From the NCBI RefSeq assembly GCF_022835695.1, contig NZ_BQUV01000005.1, forward strand, positions 248,001 to 312,000: a DNA stretch of 64,000 bases, given 5' to 3'. Both the position numbers and the translations under genes were made by a program. The notes below the pieces were generated by a model, which was not told the DNA's origin, did not search any database, and worked only from the letters and a program-made list of their open reading frames with translations. Positions 7,718 to 16,703 of the stretch are shown piece after piece (positions within the stretch are counted from its first letter, which is position 1; each line of letters starts with the position of its first letter). The stretch is from Bradyrhizobium sp. Ce-3. Lineage in GTDB: Bacteria; Pseudomonadota; Alphaproteobacteria; Rhizobiales; Xanthobacteraceae.

Positions 7718-10709
7718 GGGCCTGTTCCTTTATCGGCAATGATGGGTCGGATTTCGATGTCGCACGTTTCAGGCTCATCGCCAATACGCTGGCGACATGC
7801 AGCGGCGTGCGCCCGCTGCCGTCCTTGATCTGGTGCCGGCAGGAGGTGCCGTCGGCCACGATCAGCGTGTCCTGCTCGGCGCCGCGCACCGCAGGGAGCA
7901 GCGACAGCTCGGCCATCTCGATCGAGGCCTGATAGGTCTCCGCGCCATAGCCGAACGCGCCGGCCATGCCGCAGCAGCTTGATTCAATGGTCTTGACGTC
8001 GAGGCCGGGCACCAGCCGCAGCACCTTCTCCACCGGCTTGAACGCGCCGAAGGATTTTTGGTGGCAGTGACCGTGCACCACAGCCTTGCTGGCAACCGCG
8101 CCGAGCGGCAAGGCCAAGCGTCCGGCCTCGGCCTCGCGCACCAAAAATTCCTCGAACAGCAAAGCGTGCGCGCTGACGCTCTTTGCCGCGTCATCCGAGC
8201 GCAGCGACAGCAATTCGTCGCGCAGGGTCAGCAGGCAGCTCGGCTCGAGACCAATGATCGGCACGCCGCGGGCGGCGAACGGCGCGTAGGTCGCAACCAG
8301 CCGGTCGAGCTCGGCACGCGCCTGCTCGACCAGTCCGGCCGACAGGAAGGTCCGTCCGCAGCACGGCGGCCGGGCGCCGTCCGACGGTTTGGGCAGGTGC
8401 ACGCGATAGCCGCCGGCGACCAGCACCTCGACCGCGGCGTCGAGATTCTCCCGCTCATAGCCGCGGTTGAAGGTGTCGGCGAACAGCACCACTTCGCGGC
8501 CATCACGCGGACCCAGCACCTCGGCGTCCGGCCGAAAAGTGTCGCGGCGAAATGCCGGCAGCGCGCGCTTGGCGCTGATCCCGGCGAGTCTCTCGAACAG
8601 CGCGCGCAACAGCGGGCTCTTGTTGCGCCAGTTCGCGAGCGGAGCGAAGCGCGAGGCGAGATCGACATAGCGCGGCAGATAGCCGACCAGCCGGTCGCGC
8701 AGCGACAGGCCGTGGGTGGCGGCGCGCGCGGCCAGCACCTCAATCTTCATCTTGGCCATGTCGACGCCGGTCGGGCATTCGTGGCGGCAGGCCTTGCAGG
8801 AGACGCAGAGCTTCAGCGTCTCCATCATCTCGTTGGAGGCCAGTGCGTCCGGCCCCAGCTGGCCCGAGATCGCCAGCCGCAGCGTGTTGGCGCGGCCGCG
8901 GGTGACGTCCTTCTCGTTGCGGGTCGCGCGATAGGACGGGCACATCACGCCGCCCTCGAGCTTGCGGCAGGCGCCGTTGTTGTTGCACATCTCGACCGCG
9001 CCCTGGAAACCGCCGCCGGCGCCGGGATAGGCCGACCAGTCGAGCACCGTCTTCAGTTCGCCGACGCGATAGTCCGGTGAAAACCGGAACAGCGAGCGGT
9101 CATCCATCTTGGGCGGATCGACGATCTTGCCGGGATTGAGCGTGTTACCGGGATCGAAGCGCTGCTTGACCTCGCGGAAATCGGCAACGATGCGCTGCCC
9201 AAACATCGTCTCGTGGAATTCCGAGCGCACCAGGCCGTCGCCGTGCTCGCCGGAATGCGAGCCCTTGTATTCGCGCACCAGTTCGAAGGCTTCCTCGGCA
9301 ATGGCGCGCATTGCCTTGACGTCCTTCTCGAGCTTGAGATTGAGCACCGGGCGCACGTGCAGGCAGCCCTCGGAGGCGTGCGCGTACATCGTGCCGCGGG
9401 TGCCGTGCCTGGCAAACACGGCATTGAGCCGTTCGGTGTAATCGGCAAGGTGCGGCAGCGGCACCGCGCAGTCCTCGACGAACGAGACCGGCTTGCCCTC
9501 CTGCTTCATCGACATCATGACGTTGAGGCCGGCGGCGCGGAAATCGGCGATGCCGGTCTGCAGCGCGGGCTCTGTTATCTCGACCACGCCGCCCCATTTG
9601 CGCTGCGGCTTGTCCCAGCCGAAACCGAGGTCGCCCATCAGCTCGGCGAGCTGCTTCAGGCGCGCGAGGTTGTCGGCCTGGTCCTCCTCGGCGAACTCGA
9701 CCACCAGGATGGCGTCCGGATCGCCGTGCACCGCCGCCGAGATGATCGGCTGGAACATCGCGATCTCGCGTCCCAGCGCGATCATGGTGCGATCGACCAG
9801 CTCCACGGCAATCGGCCGCAGCTTGACCAGATGCTGGGCCGCGTCCATCGCCTCGTAGAAGCTGCCGAAATGGCAGACGCCGAGCGCCTTGTTGCGGATC
9901 ACCGGCCACAGCTTCAACTCGACCTGCGTCGTGAAGGCGAGGGTGCCCTCCGAGCCGACCAACAGATGCGCCATGTTGTTCGGCGCATTGCGCGGCACCA
10001 GCGCGTCGAGGTTATAGCCGCCGACGCGGCGCTGCACCTTGGGGAATTTGTCCGCGATCTCGGCCGCCTCGCGCTCGCCGAGGTCGAGCATATCGCGGAA
10101 CAGCCGCGATCCGCTGTCGGCAGAATTGATCCGCGTCAGATCGCGCGGCACTTCGCCGAAATGCAGCAGCGTGCCGTCGGCGAGCGCCGCGTCCATCGAC
10201 AGCGTGTTGTCGCGCATCGTGCCGTAGCGCAGCGAACGGCCGCCGCAGGAATTGTTGCCGGCCATGCCGCCGATCGTGGCGCGCGATGCGGTCGAGACGT
10301 CGACCGGAAACCACAGCCCGTGCTTCCTGAGCTGGCGGTTGAGGTCGTCGAGCACGATCCCGGGCTCGACCACGCAGGTGCGATTCTCCACGTCGAGCGA
10401 GAGGATCCGGTTCAGGTGCTTGGACAGGTCGACCACGATGCCGTCATTGACGGTCTGGCCGCATTGCGAGGTGCCGCCGCCGCGCGGGGTGACGATCCGC
10501 CCAGCGTCGCGGGCGATCGCAAGCGTCCGCAGCGCCTCGTCGACGGTGCGCGGCACCACCACGCCGGCCGGCATGATCTGGTAGAACGAGGCGTCGGTCG
10601 CGTAGCGGCCGCGGTTGAAGGCATCGAAAAACACGTCGCCGGTCAGTTCGGACCGCAGGCGCTGTTCGAGCGAGGAGGCGTTCTTCATCCCAGATCCGAT
10701 GTGATCCAT
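7710..10709 (-). CDS. FAD-binding and (Fe-S)-binding 2-hydroxyacid dehydrogenase (YdiJ/D-2-hydroxyglutarate dehydrogenase type)
   Basis: A 999-residue fusion of a GlcD-like flavoprotein with a GlcF-like iron-sulfur protein, close to the roughly 1000 residues usual for the YdiJ class. Residues about 50-270 form the FAD-binding PCMH domain (TPRGGGTSQCGQTVN near 74-88). A FAD-oxidase C domain follows (HSGEHGDGLVRSE). Then come Fe-S ligands (CNNNGACRK ... MCPSYRAT and CVSCKACRHECPTG near residue 638) and two CCG cysteine modules (PPCCGRTF near 780, SSCCGMAGAFGYG near 913). It oxidises a D-2-hydroxyacid and passes electrons to the respiratory chain; the exact substrate is unknown. The start may be ATG 10709 or ATG 10688 (MKNASSLEQ). 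A GntR-type regulator lies upstream. Confidence 0.9.
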   Translation of the reverse strand: MDHIGSGMKNASSLEQRLRSELTGDVFFDAFNRGRYATDASFYQIMPAGVVVPRTVDEALRTLAIARDAGRIVTPRGGGTSQCGQTVNDGIVVDLSKHLNRILSLDVENRTCVVEPGIVLDDLNRQLRKHGLWFPVDVSTASRATIGGMAGNNSCGGRSLRYGTMRDNTLSMDAALADGTLLHFGEVPRDLTRINSADSGSRLFRDMLDLGEREAAEIADKFPKVQRRVGGYNLDALVPRNAPNNMAHLLVGSEGTLAFTTQVELKLWPVIRNKALGVCHFGSFYEAMDAAQHLVKLRPIAVELVDRTMIALGREIAMFQPIISAAVHGDPDAILVVEFAEEDQADNLARLKQLAELMGDLGFGWDKPQRKWGGVVEITEPALQTGIADFRAAGLNVMMSMKQEGKPVSFVEDCAVPLPHLADYTERLNAVFARHGTRGTMYAHASEGCLHVRPVLNLKLEKDVKAMRAIAEEAFELVREYKGSHSGEHGDGLVRSEFHETMFGQRIVADFREVKQRFDPGNTLNPGKIVDPPKMDDRSLFRFSPDYRVGELKTVLDWSAYPGAGGGFQGAVEMCNNNGACRKLEGGVMCPSYRATRNEKDVTRGRANTLRLAISGQLGPDALASNEMMETLKLCVSCKACRHECPTGVDMAKMKIEVLAARAATHGLSLRDRLVGYLPRYVDLASRFAPLANWRNKSPLLRALFERLAGISAKRALPAFRRDTFRPDAEVLGPRDGREVVLFADTFNRGYERENLDAAVEVLVAGGYRVHLPKPSDGARPPCCGRTFLSAGLVEQARAELDRLVATYAPFAARGVPIIGLEPSCLLTLRDELLSLRSDDAAKSVSAHALLFEEFLVREAEAGRLALPLGAVASKAVVHGHCHQKSFGAFKPVEKVLRLVPGLDVKTIESSCCGMAGAFGYGAETYQASIEMAELSLLPAVRGAEQDTLIVADGTSCRHQIKDGSGRTPLHVASVLAMSLKRATSKSDPSLPIKEQAHG

Positions 10710-10737
10710 GACGCCGAGGTCTGCTCATGGATTATGC

Positions 10738-10756
10738 ATTCTCTCGACATGAGAAT
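10738..10756. promoter_or_regulatory. Inverted repeat in AT-rich region upstream of the FAD dehydrogenase
   Basis: ATTCTC and GAGAAT arms are separated by seven bases, in an unusually AT-rich stretch about 30-50 bases upstream of the FAD dehydrogenase start. It is a candidate operator for the adjacent GntR regulator or part of the promoter. It differs in sequence from the palindrome at 11614-11637. Confidence 0.35.
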
Positions 10757-10818
10757 TATATTATGAATTCAAAATGAGCAAGGACGGCTGCCTCCCAGTC
10801 GCTCCTTGGCAGCCCCCT

Positions 10819-11571
10819 TTAGCCGTTCTGGGGCGTCGTCTCCAAGCCGCCTTCCGGCGCCTCCACGAGATGATCGATGGCGGCGGCCCGCTTGTTGCGC
10901 AGGTGCTGGAACAGGATGTCGCTGAGCTCGCTGCCGGCGCGGCGGCGCAGTGCATCGAGGATCGCCTCGTGCTCGCGCATTGCCTCGGCCCAGCGCTGCC
11001 GCTTGCGGGCGAAATTCGCGGAATACCGCACCCGCCGGATCCGGCCGGCGAAGTTGGCGTAGGTCGTCTTCAGCGTCTCGTTGCGCGCGGCCGCGACGAT
11101 GCTCTCGTGGATCTGCTGGTTGGTCTGGAAGTAGCCGTGCATGTCGCGATGCAGATAGTGGCCGTACATCTCGTAATGCAGCCGCTCGATCGCGGCGGTT
11201 TCCTCGTCGGTGATCGCCTCGCAGGCCAGCCGTCCGGCGAGGCTCTCGAGCCCGGCCATGACGTCGAACAGTTCCTCGAGGTCACGCTGGCTGAGCCGGC
11301 GCACCCGCGCGCCGCGATTGGGCAGCAACTCGATCAGACCCTCGGCGGCCAGCACCTTGAGCGCCTCGCGCAACGGCGTCCTTGAGATCCCCAGCATGTC
11401 GCAGAGCTGCCGTTCCGGAACGCGGGCGCCCTCGGCAATGTTGCCTTCCACCACATAGTCGCGGAGCCGCAGCAGGATCTCGCCGTGCAGCGAGGCCTCC
11501 TGGCGGTCGCTGCCATTGCCGGCGGCGGGTTGGGTGATTGGAACCCCGGTTTCGGGAATCGCGGATTTCAT
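10819..11571 (-). CDS. GntR family transcriptional regulator with FCD ligand domain
   Basis: A 250-residue regulator. An N-terminal winged helix (LRDYVVEGNIAEGARVPERQL, then CDMLGISRTPLREALKVLAAEG) is followed by an all-helical FCD domain (ELFDVMAGLESLAGRLAC ... HESIVAAARNE ... REHEAILDALRRR). The H and D residues that bind a metal and a carboxylate ligand in this family seem present. ATG 11571 is chosen because upstream in-frame codons encode no family sequence. It sits between the FAD dehydrogenase (same strand) and the divergent aminotransferase/MFS operon. It therefore probably represses both until a carboxylate inducer appears. Confidence 0.9.
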   Translation of the reverse strand: MKSAIPETGVPITQPAAGNGSDRQEASLHGEILLRLRDYVVEGNIAEGARVPERQLCDMLGISRTPLREALKVLAAEGLIELLPNRGARVRRLSQRDLEELFDVMAGLESLAGRLACEAITDEETAAIERLHYEMYGHYLHRDMHGYFQTNQQIHESIVAAARNETLKTTYANFAGRIRRVRYSANFARKRQRWAEAMREHEAILDALRRRAGSELSDILFQHLRNKRAAAIDHLVEAPEGGLETTPQNG

Positions 11572-11613
11572 ATCCTGAACAATAATTTGCCGGCGCGGTC
11601 GCGTCGATCTCCA

Positions 11614-11637
11614 CAATCGAATACCAAAATTCGATTG
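11614..11637. promoter_or_regulatory. Perfect 9-bp inverted repeat, candidate GntR operator
   Basis: CAATCGAAT and ATTCGATTG form perfect nine-base arms around a six-base spacer. They lie in the 132-base gap between the divergent GntR gene and the first aminotransferase gene. The position is ideal for control of both directions. The assignment to this regulator is inferred from position only. Confidence 0.5.
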
Positions 11638-11703
11638 AAAAGACAAAAAATGAATGCAAAATGGATGGCAGAAGAGTCGAAATCCGGCGATTGGGAGGAT
11701 CTC

Positions 11704-12903
11704 ATGCATCAAGGGCGCCATTTTCTACAGATTCCAGGGCCGAGCCCGGTCCCGGATCGCATTCTTCGCGCGATGGACATGCCGGTCATCGACCACCGCA
11801 GCGCCGAATTCGCCGAGCTTGGCCGGACGGTGCTCGAAGGCAGCCAGAAGGTGTTTCAGACCAAAGCCCCGGTGGTGATCTTCCCGTCGTCGGGCACCGG
11901 CGCCTGGGAAGCCGCGATCGTCAATACGCTGTCGCCCGGCGACAAGGTCCTGATGGTCGAGACCGGCCACTTCGCCACCCTGTGGTGGCAGCTCGCCGGC
12001 CGTTTCGGCATCGAGGTCGACTTCGTCCCCGGCGACTGGCGCCGCGGCGCCGACCCGGCCGAGATCGAGGCAAGGCTTGCCGCGGACACCGCGCACAGCA
12101 TCAAGGCGGTGATGGTGGTCCACAACGAGACCTCGACCGGCGCCACCAGCCGGATCGCCGACATTCGCGCCGCGATCGACCGCACCGCGCATCCGGCGCT
12201 GTTGATGGTCGACACCATTTCCTCGCTCGGCTCGGTCGATTACCGGCACGATGAATGGAAGGTCGACGTCAGCGTCAGCTGCTCGCAGAAGGGTTTCATG
12301 CTGCCGCCCGGCCTCGGCTTCAACGCCATCTCGGACAAGGCGCGTGCCGCGTCGCGCACCAACAAGATGCCGCGCTCCTATTTCGATTGGGAGGAGATGC
12401 TGAAGCCGAACGCCAAGGGCTTCTTCCCCTATACGCCGGCGACGAACCTGCTCTACGGGCTGCGCGAGGCGATCGCGATGCTGCTGCAAGAGGGGCTCGA
12501 CAATGTGTTCGCGCGCCATCGGCGGCTGGCAGCCGCCACGCGTGCCGCCGTCAACCAATGGGGGCTCGAGAATCTCTGCCAGGAGCCCTCGGAATTCTCG
12601 CCGGTGCTGACCGCGGTGCTGATGCCGCCCGGCCATGATGCCGATGCGTTCCGCAAGGTCGTGCTCGACAATTTCAACATGTCGCTCGGCTCCGGCCTGT
12701 CCAAGGTCGCCGGCAAGGTGTTCCGCATCGGCCATCTCGGCGAGTGCAACGAGCTGACGCTGCTTGGCGCGCTCACCGGCGTCGAGATGGGGCTGTCGGT
12801 CGCCGGCGTGCCGCACCGTGCGGGCGGCGTCGAGGCCGCGATGCGGCTGCTCGAGCAGCGCGACGAGCGCAACGCGTCGCATCTCAAGGTGGTCGGCACC
12901 TAG
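11704..12903 (+). CDS. Serine-glyoxylate/alanine-glyoxylate aminotransferase family protein (copy 1)
   Basis: A 399-residue class V PLP aminotransferase. The N-terminus GRHFLQIPGPSPVPDRILRAM, the substrate region FPSSGTGAWEAAIVNTL and the PLP-lysine motif CSQKGFMLPPGLGFN match serine-glyoxylate aminotransferases. They interconvert glyoxylate/glycine with serine/hydroxypyruvate. ATG 11704 follows a GGGAGGAT ribosome site; the longer in-frame opening encodes nothing of the family. It heads an operon with an MFS transporter and a second aminotransferase (14363) of very similar sequence. The local context of 2-hydroxyacid oxidation suggests amino-acid/oxoacid catabolism rather than a methylotrophic serine cycle. 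Confidence 0.9.
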   Translation: MHQGRHFLQIPGPSPVPDRILRAMDMPVIDHRSAEFAELGRTVLEGSQKVFQTKAPVVIFPSSGTGAWEAAIVNTLSPGDKVLMVETGHFATLWWQLAGRFGIEVDFVPGDWRRGADPAEIEARLAADTAHSIKAVMVVHNETSTGATSRIADIRAAIDRTAHPALLMVDTISSLGSVDYRHDEWKVDVSVSCSQKGFMLPPGLGFNAISDKARAASRTNKMPRSYFDWEEMLKPNAKGFFPYTPATNLLYGLREAIAMLLQEGLDNVFARHRRLAAATRAAVNQWGLENLCQEPSEFSPVLTAVLMPPGHDADAFRKVVLDNFNMSLGSGLSKVAGKVFRIGHLGECNELTLLGALTGVEMGLSVAGVPHRAGGVEAAMRLLEQRDERNASHLKVVGT

Positions 12904-12950
12904 CGCGCACCGACAACACAGACAAAACGCAGATCAGGGAGGGGGAGGAT

Positions 12951-14234
12951 ATGAGGCTTCGGTTCAAGGCCACCCATGTCGTGTTGGCCATGCTCTGCGT
13001 GATGTATTTCATCACCTATGTGGATCGGGTGAACATCGGCACCGCAGCCGGCGAGATCCAGAAGGAGCTCGGGCTGTCCAACACCGAGCTCGGCCTGGTG
13101 TTCTCAGCCTTCGCCTATCCGTATCTGCTGTTCCAGGTGATCGGCGGCTGGGTCGGCGATCGTTTCGGGCCGCGCCAGACGCTGTTCTGGTGCGGCATGA
13201 TCTGGGCGGCGGCGACCATCATGACCGGCTTCGTCCACGGCCTCGCCGCGCTGTTCGTCGCGCGCTTTGCGCTCGGGTTCGGCGAAGGCGCCACGTTCCC
13301 GACCGCGACGCGCGCGATGCAGTACTGGACGCCGGCGAACCGACGCGGCTTCGCGCAAGGTCTGACGCATTCGTTCGCGCGGCTCGGCAATGCCATCACC
13401 CCGCCGGTCGTCGCGCTGCTGATCCTCTGGCTGACCTGGCGCGGCGCATTCGTCGTGCTTGGTTTCGTCAGCCTGATCTGGGGCGTCGTGTGGGTCTGGT
13501 ACTTCCGCAACGAGCCGCGCGACCATGGCTCGATCACCGCGGCCGAGCTTGCGACATTGCCGCCGCGTCCGCAGGGCGCGCGGCCGAAGGTGCCGTGGGG
13601 GCCGTTGCTGCAGCGGATGTGGCCGGTGACCCTGACCTATTTCTGCTACGGCTGGTGCCTGTGGCTCTACCTCAACTGGCTGCCGCTGTTCTTCAAGAAC
13701 AACTACAGCCTCGATCTGAAGAACTCGGCGCTGTTCGCATCCGGCGTGTTCTTTGCGGGCGTGATCGGCGACAGCATCGGCGGCGTCATCTCTGACCGTA
13801 TCCTCGAGCGCACGGGAAATGTGCGTCTGGCGCGGCTCAGCGTGACGGTCGTGGGCTTCGCCGGCGCGCTGCTCTCGCTGATGCCGATCCTGTTCGTTCA
13901 CGACATCACGTTGGTCGCGCTCTGCCTGTCGGCCGGCTTCTTCTGCGCCGAGCTCGTGATCGGCCCGATGTGGTCGATCCCGATGGACATCGCACCGAAA
14001 TATTCCGGCACTGCCGCCGGGCTCATGAACACCGGCTCGGCCTTCGCGGCGATCGTCTCGCCGCTGGTTGCCGGCTTCGTGATCGACGCCACCGGCAACT
14101 GGTACCTGCCGTTCCTGATGTCGATGGGCCTGTTGCTGCTTGGCGGTTTCTCAGCGTTCCTGATGCACCCCGAGCGGCCGTTCGAGGAGACGGACGACAT
14201 GGTGGCACCGGGCAAGGTGGTGGCCGCCGAATGA
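12951..14234 (+). CDS. MFS transporter (anion:cation symporter-like)
   Basis: A 427-residue major-facilitator protein with about 12 membrane segments. The first segment contains YFITYVDRVNIGTA, typical of the ACS family (glucarate/hexuronate/phthalate-type organic anion importers). The loop GGWVGDRFGPRQT is the MFS signature between segments 2 and 3. A strong GGGAGGGGGAGG ribosome site precedes ATG 12951, 47 bases after the aminotransferase. It lies between two aminotransferase genes, so it probably imports the amino or hydroxy acid they use. Confidence 0.88.
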   Translation: MRLRFKATHVVLAMLCVMYFITYVDRVNIGTAAGEIQKELGLSNTELGLVFSAFAYPYLLFQVIGGWVGDRFGPRQTLFWCGMIWAAATIMTGFVHGLAALFVARFALGFGEGATFPTATRAMQYWTPANRRGFAQGLTHSFARLGNAITPPVVALLILWLTWRGAFVVLGFVSLIWGVVWVWYFRNEPRDHGSITAAELATLPPRPQGARPKVPWGPLLQRMWPVTLTYFCYGWCLWLYLNWLPLFFKNNYSLDLKNSALFASGVFFAGVIGDSIGGVISDRILERTGNVRLARLSVTVVGFAGALLSLMPILFVHDITLVALCLSAGFFCAELVIGPMWSIPMDIAPKYSGTAAGLMNTGSAFAAIVSPLVAGFVIDATGNWYLPFLMSMGLLLLGGFSAFLMHPERPFEETDDMVAPGKVVAAE

Positions 14235-14362
14235 GGGCTTTTGGCCCCGGTGGAGCGCCGTCAGATATGCATGACGGGCCCCCGCCGGGCCTAGGACAAA
14301 CCCGGCGAATAGTGATATGCGAGCGGCTTACCAAGACCAAGGCAAGACCGGGAAAGACGCTC

Positions 14363-15556
14363 ATGACCGTGCATACTGGAAGGCATTTTCTGCAGATTCC
14401 GGGACCGACCAACGTGCCGGACCGGGTCTTGCGGGCCATGGATATGCCGACCATGGACCACCGCGGTGCCGAATTCGCCGAGATCGGCTTCGCCGTGATG
14501 TCGGCGATGCAGCGCGTGTTCCGCACCAAGCAGCCGGTGATCATCTACCCGTCGTCGGGGACCGGCGCCTGGGAGGCTGCGATCGTCAACACGCTGCAGC
14601 CCGGCGACAAGGTCTTGATGTGCGAGACCGGGCAGTTCGCGGTGCTGTGGCACGGCATTGCCGACAAGTTCAAGCTCGACGTCGATTTCATCCCGGGCGA
14701 CTGGCGCCACGGCGCCGACCTCGAGCAGATCGAGGCAAAACTGTCTGCCGACAACGCGCACAAGATCAAGGCCGTCTGCGTGGTCCATAACGAGACCTCG
14801 ACCGCCTGCGTCACCTATCCGCGCGACGTGCGCAAGATCCTCGACACGCTGAAGCACCCGGCGCTCTTGATGGTCGACACCATCTCGGGCCTCGGCTCGC
14901 TCGAATATGAGCATGACGCCTGGGGCATCGACGTTTCGATCGCCGGCTCCCAGAAGGGACTGATGCTGCCGCCCGGCCTCGGCTTCAACGCCGTGTCGGA
15001 GAAGGCGCTGGCGGTGGCCAAGGCCAATCCGGGCATGCGCTCCTACTGGGACTGGCAGGAAGTCATCAACATCAACAAGGCCGGCACCTGGCCGTACACG
15101 CCCGCCACCAACCTGCTGTTCGGCCTGCGCGAGGCCGTCAAGATGCTGGAGGAGGAGGGGCTGGACAACGTCTTCGCCCGCCACAAGCGCCACAGCGAAG
15201 CGACCCGCGCCGCCATCAAGGTCTGGGGCCTGGAGACGCAGTGCCAGGAGCAGGGCGCGCATTCGCCGGCGCTGACCGCGGTGCGCGTGCCCGACGGCCA
15301 CGATGCCGACCACTTCCGCAAGGTGGTGCTGGATAATTTCGACATGTCGCTCGGCACCGGCCTCAACAAGGTCAAGGGCAAGGTGTTCCGGATCGGCCAT
15401 ATCGGTCACTTCAACGATCTGATGCTGATGGGCACGCTGTCCGGCGTCGAGATGGGCCTCGATCTGGCCAAGATCCCGCATCGCGGCGGCGGCGTGCTGG
15501 CGGCGATGGAGGTCCTGAAGGGTCGCGACACCGCACAGGCTACGAAGGTCGCTTAA
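14363..15556 (+). CDS. Serine-glyoxylate/alanine-glyoxylate aminotransferase family protein (copy 2)
   Basis: A 397-residue PLP enzyme paralogous to the one at 11704. It shares GRHFLQIPGP, PSSGTGAWEAAIVNTL, FIPGDWRHGADLEQIEA and the lysine motif GSQKGLMLPPGLGFN. ATG 14363 (MTVHTGRHF) aligns with the start of copy 1. Copy 2 differs around the substrate pocket, for example HNETSTACVTYPRD versus HNETSTGATSRIAD, so the two may use different amino donors. It is followed after 52 bases by an enoyl-CoA hydratase, likely in the same transcript. Confidence 0.9.
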   Translation: MTVHTGRHFLQIPGPTNVPDRVLRAMDMPTMDHRGAEFAEIGFAVMSAMQRVFRTKQPVIIYPSSGTGAWEAAIVNTLQPGDKVLMCETGQFAVLWHGIADKFKLDVDFIPGDWRHGADLEQIEAKLSADNAHKIKAVCVVHNETSTACVTYPRDVRKILDTLKHPALLMVDTISGLGSLEYEHDAWGIDVSIAGSQKGLMLPPGLGFNAVSEKALAVAKANPGMRSYWDWQEVININKAGTWPYTPATNLLFGLREAVKMLEEEGLDNVFARHKRHSEATRAAIKVWGLETQCQEQGAHSPALTAVRVPDGHDADHFRKVVLDNFDMSLGTGLNKVKGKVFRIGHIGHFNDLMLMGTLSGVEMGLDLAKIPHRGGGVLAAMEVLKGRDTAQATKVA

Positions 15557-15608
15557 CAAGAAGGCCCTGGCCTGAAAATCGAGTTGTAACGAACAGAAAG
15601 AGCGAGAC

Positions 15609-16406
15609 ATGAACGCGCCCGTCACATCGACCGAAGACCTGATCTATTCCGTCGAGGACGGGATCGCGCGCATCACGTTCAACCGGCCGCAGGCGCGCAA
15701 TGCGCTGACCTTTGCGATGTACGAGCAGATGGCTTCGATCTGCGAGAGCATCAATCAGGACCATTCGATCAAGGCGCTGATCATGACCGGTGCCGGCGAC
15801 AAGGCGTTCGCCTCCGGCACCGACATCTCCCAGTTCCGGGCGTTCAAGACCGCCCAGGACGCGCTGGACTACGAGGCGCGGATCGACCGCGTGCTGGGCA
15901 CGCTGGAACAGTGCCGCGTGCCTGTCATCGCGGCGATCGCCGGCGCCTGCACCGGCGGCGGCGCCGGGATCGCCGCATGCTGCGACATCCGCATCGGCAC
16001 CGAGGCGACCCGGATCGGCTTCCCGATCGCGCGCACGCTCGGCAATTGCCTGTCGATGTCCAACATCTCGCGGCTGGTGTCGCTGATCGGCCCGGCGCGG
16101 ACCAAGGATCTGATCTTCAAGGCGCGCCTGGTCGAGGCGCCGGAAGCGCTGGCGCTCGGGCTGTTGAACGAGGTCGTGCCCGATGTGGAGACATTGCAGC
16201 GCCGCGCCAACGAGACCGCGAAGCTCGTCGCCGGCCACGCGCCGATCACGCTGGAGGTGACCAAGGAAGCGGTGCGCCGCATCCGCCGCACGCTGTCGCG
16301 CGAGGAAGGCGAAGACCTGATCCTGCGCGCCTATATGAGCGAAGATTTCCGCGAGGGCATGGACGCCTTCCTCAACAAGCGCGCGCCGAACTTCAAGGGC
16401 AAGTAG
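15609..16406 (+). CDS. Enoyl-CoA hydratase/isomerase family protein
   Basis: A 265-residue crotonase-fold enzyme. Hallmarks are ARITFNRPQARNALTF, the oxyanion-hole segment TGAGDKAFASGTDISQF, and AGACTGGGAGIAACCDIRIGTEATRIGFP. It would act on a CoA thioester made from the carboxylate handled by the surrounding transporters and aminotransferases. A CaiB/BaiF CoA-transferase at 22071 could supply such a thioester. The precise reaction is unknown. Confidence 0.9.
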   Translation: MNAPVTSTEDLIYSVEDGIARITFNRPQARNALTFAMYEQMASICESINQDHSIKALIMTGAGDKAFASGTDISQFRAFKTAQDALDYEARIDRVLGTLEQCRVPVIAAIAGACTGGGAGIAACCDIRIGTEATRIGFPIARTLGNCLSMSNISRLVSLIGPARTKDLIFKARLVEAPEALALGLLNEVVPDVETLQRRANETAKLVAGHAPITLEVTKEAVRRIRRTLSREEGEDLILRAYMSEDFREGMDAFLNKRAPNFKGK

Positions 16407-16420
16407 TTCCAACCACCGCT

Positions 16421-16544
16421 GTCATCGCCCGGCCTGTGCGCAATTGCGCACATGGACCGGGCGATCCAGTACGCCGCGGCCCATCGGTTCAGTAACGACT
16501 GCCTCTGGAATACTGGATCGCCCGGTCAAGCCGGGCGATGACAC
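16421..16544. repeat. Nested intergenic palindrome (REP-like element)
   Basis: The 297-base gap between the crotonase and Bug receptor genes holds an interrupted inverted repeat. On the left are GTCATCGCCCGG (16421-16432) and GACCGGGCGATCCAGTAC (16455-16472). On the right are TACTGGATCGCCCGGTC (16511-16527) and CCGGGCGATGAC (16531-16542). Inside the left arm is a perfect 18-base palindrome, TGTGCGCAATTGCGCACA (16435-16452). From memory, similar ATCGCCCGG elements are scattered between genes in Bradyrhizobium and relatives. It may also serve as a terminator. Confidence 0.7.
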
Positions 16545-16703
16545 CGTTTGTCAACGCGAACAAAGCGACACACCCACCTCATTCCAAAGTCATAGGCCAT
16601 GCGGCAGTTCGCGGCTTGAACTCACTCGCTTTCTCGGCACAATGACGGCTATCAGCCTCTCGCAGGTTTTGCCAAGCCGAACAAAGAGATAGGGAAGAAA
16701 CAC

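Noticed and set aside
9213-10766. 517-codon plus-strand open frame over the FAD dehydrogenase
   Set aside because: It is the antisense of a 999-residue enzyme with FAD and Fe-S motifs; the composition is His/Arg/Gln-rich and without domains.
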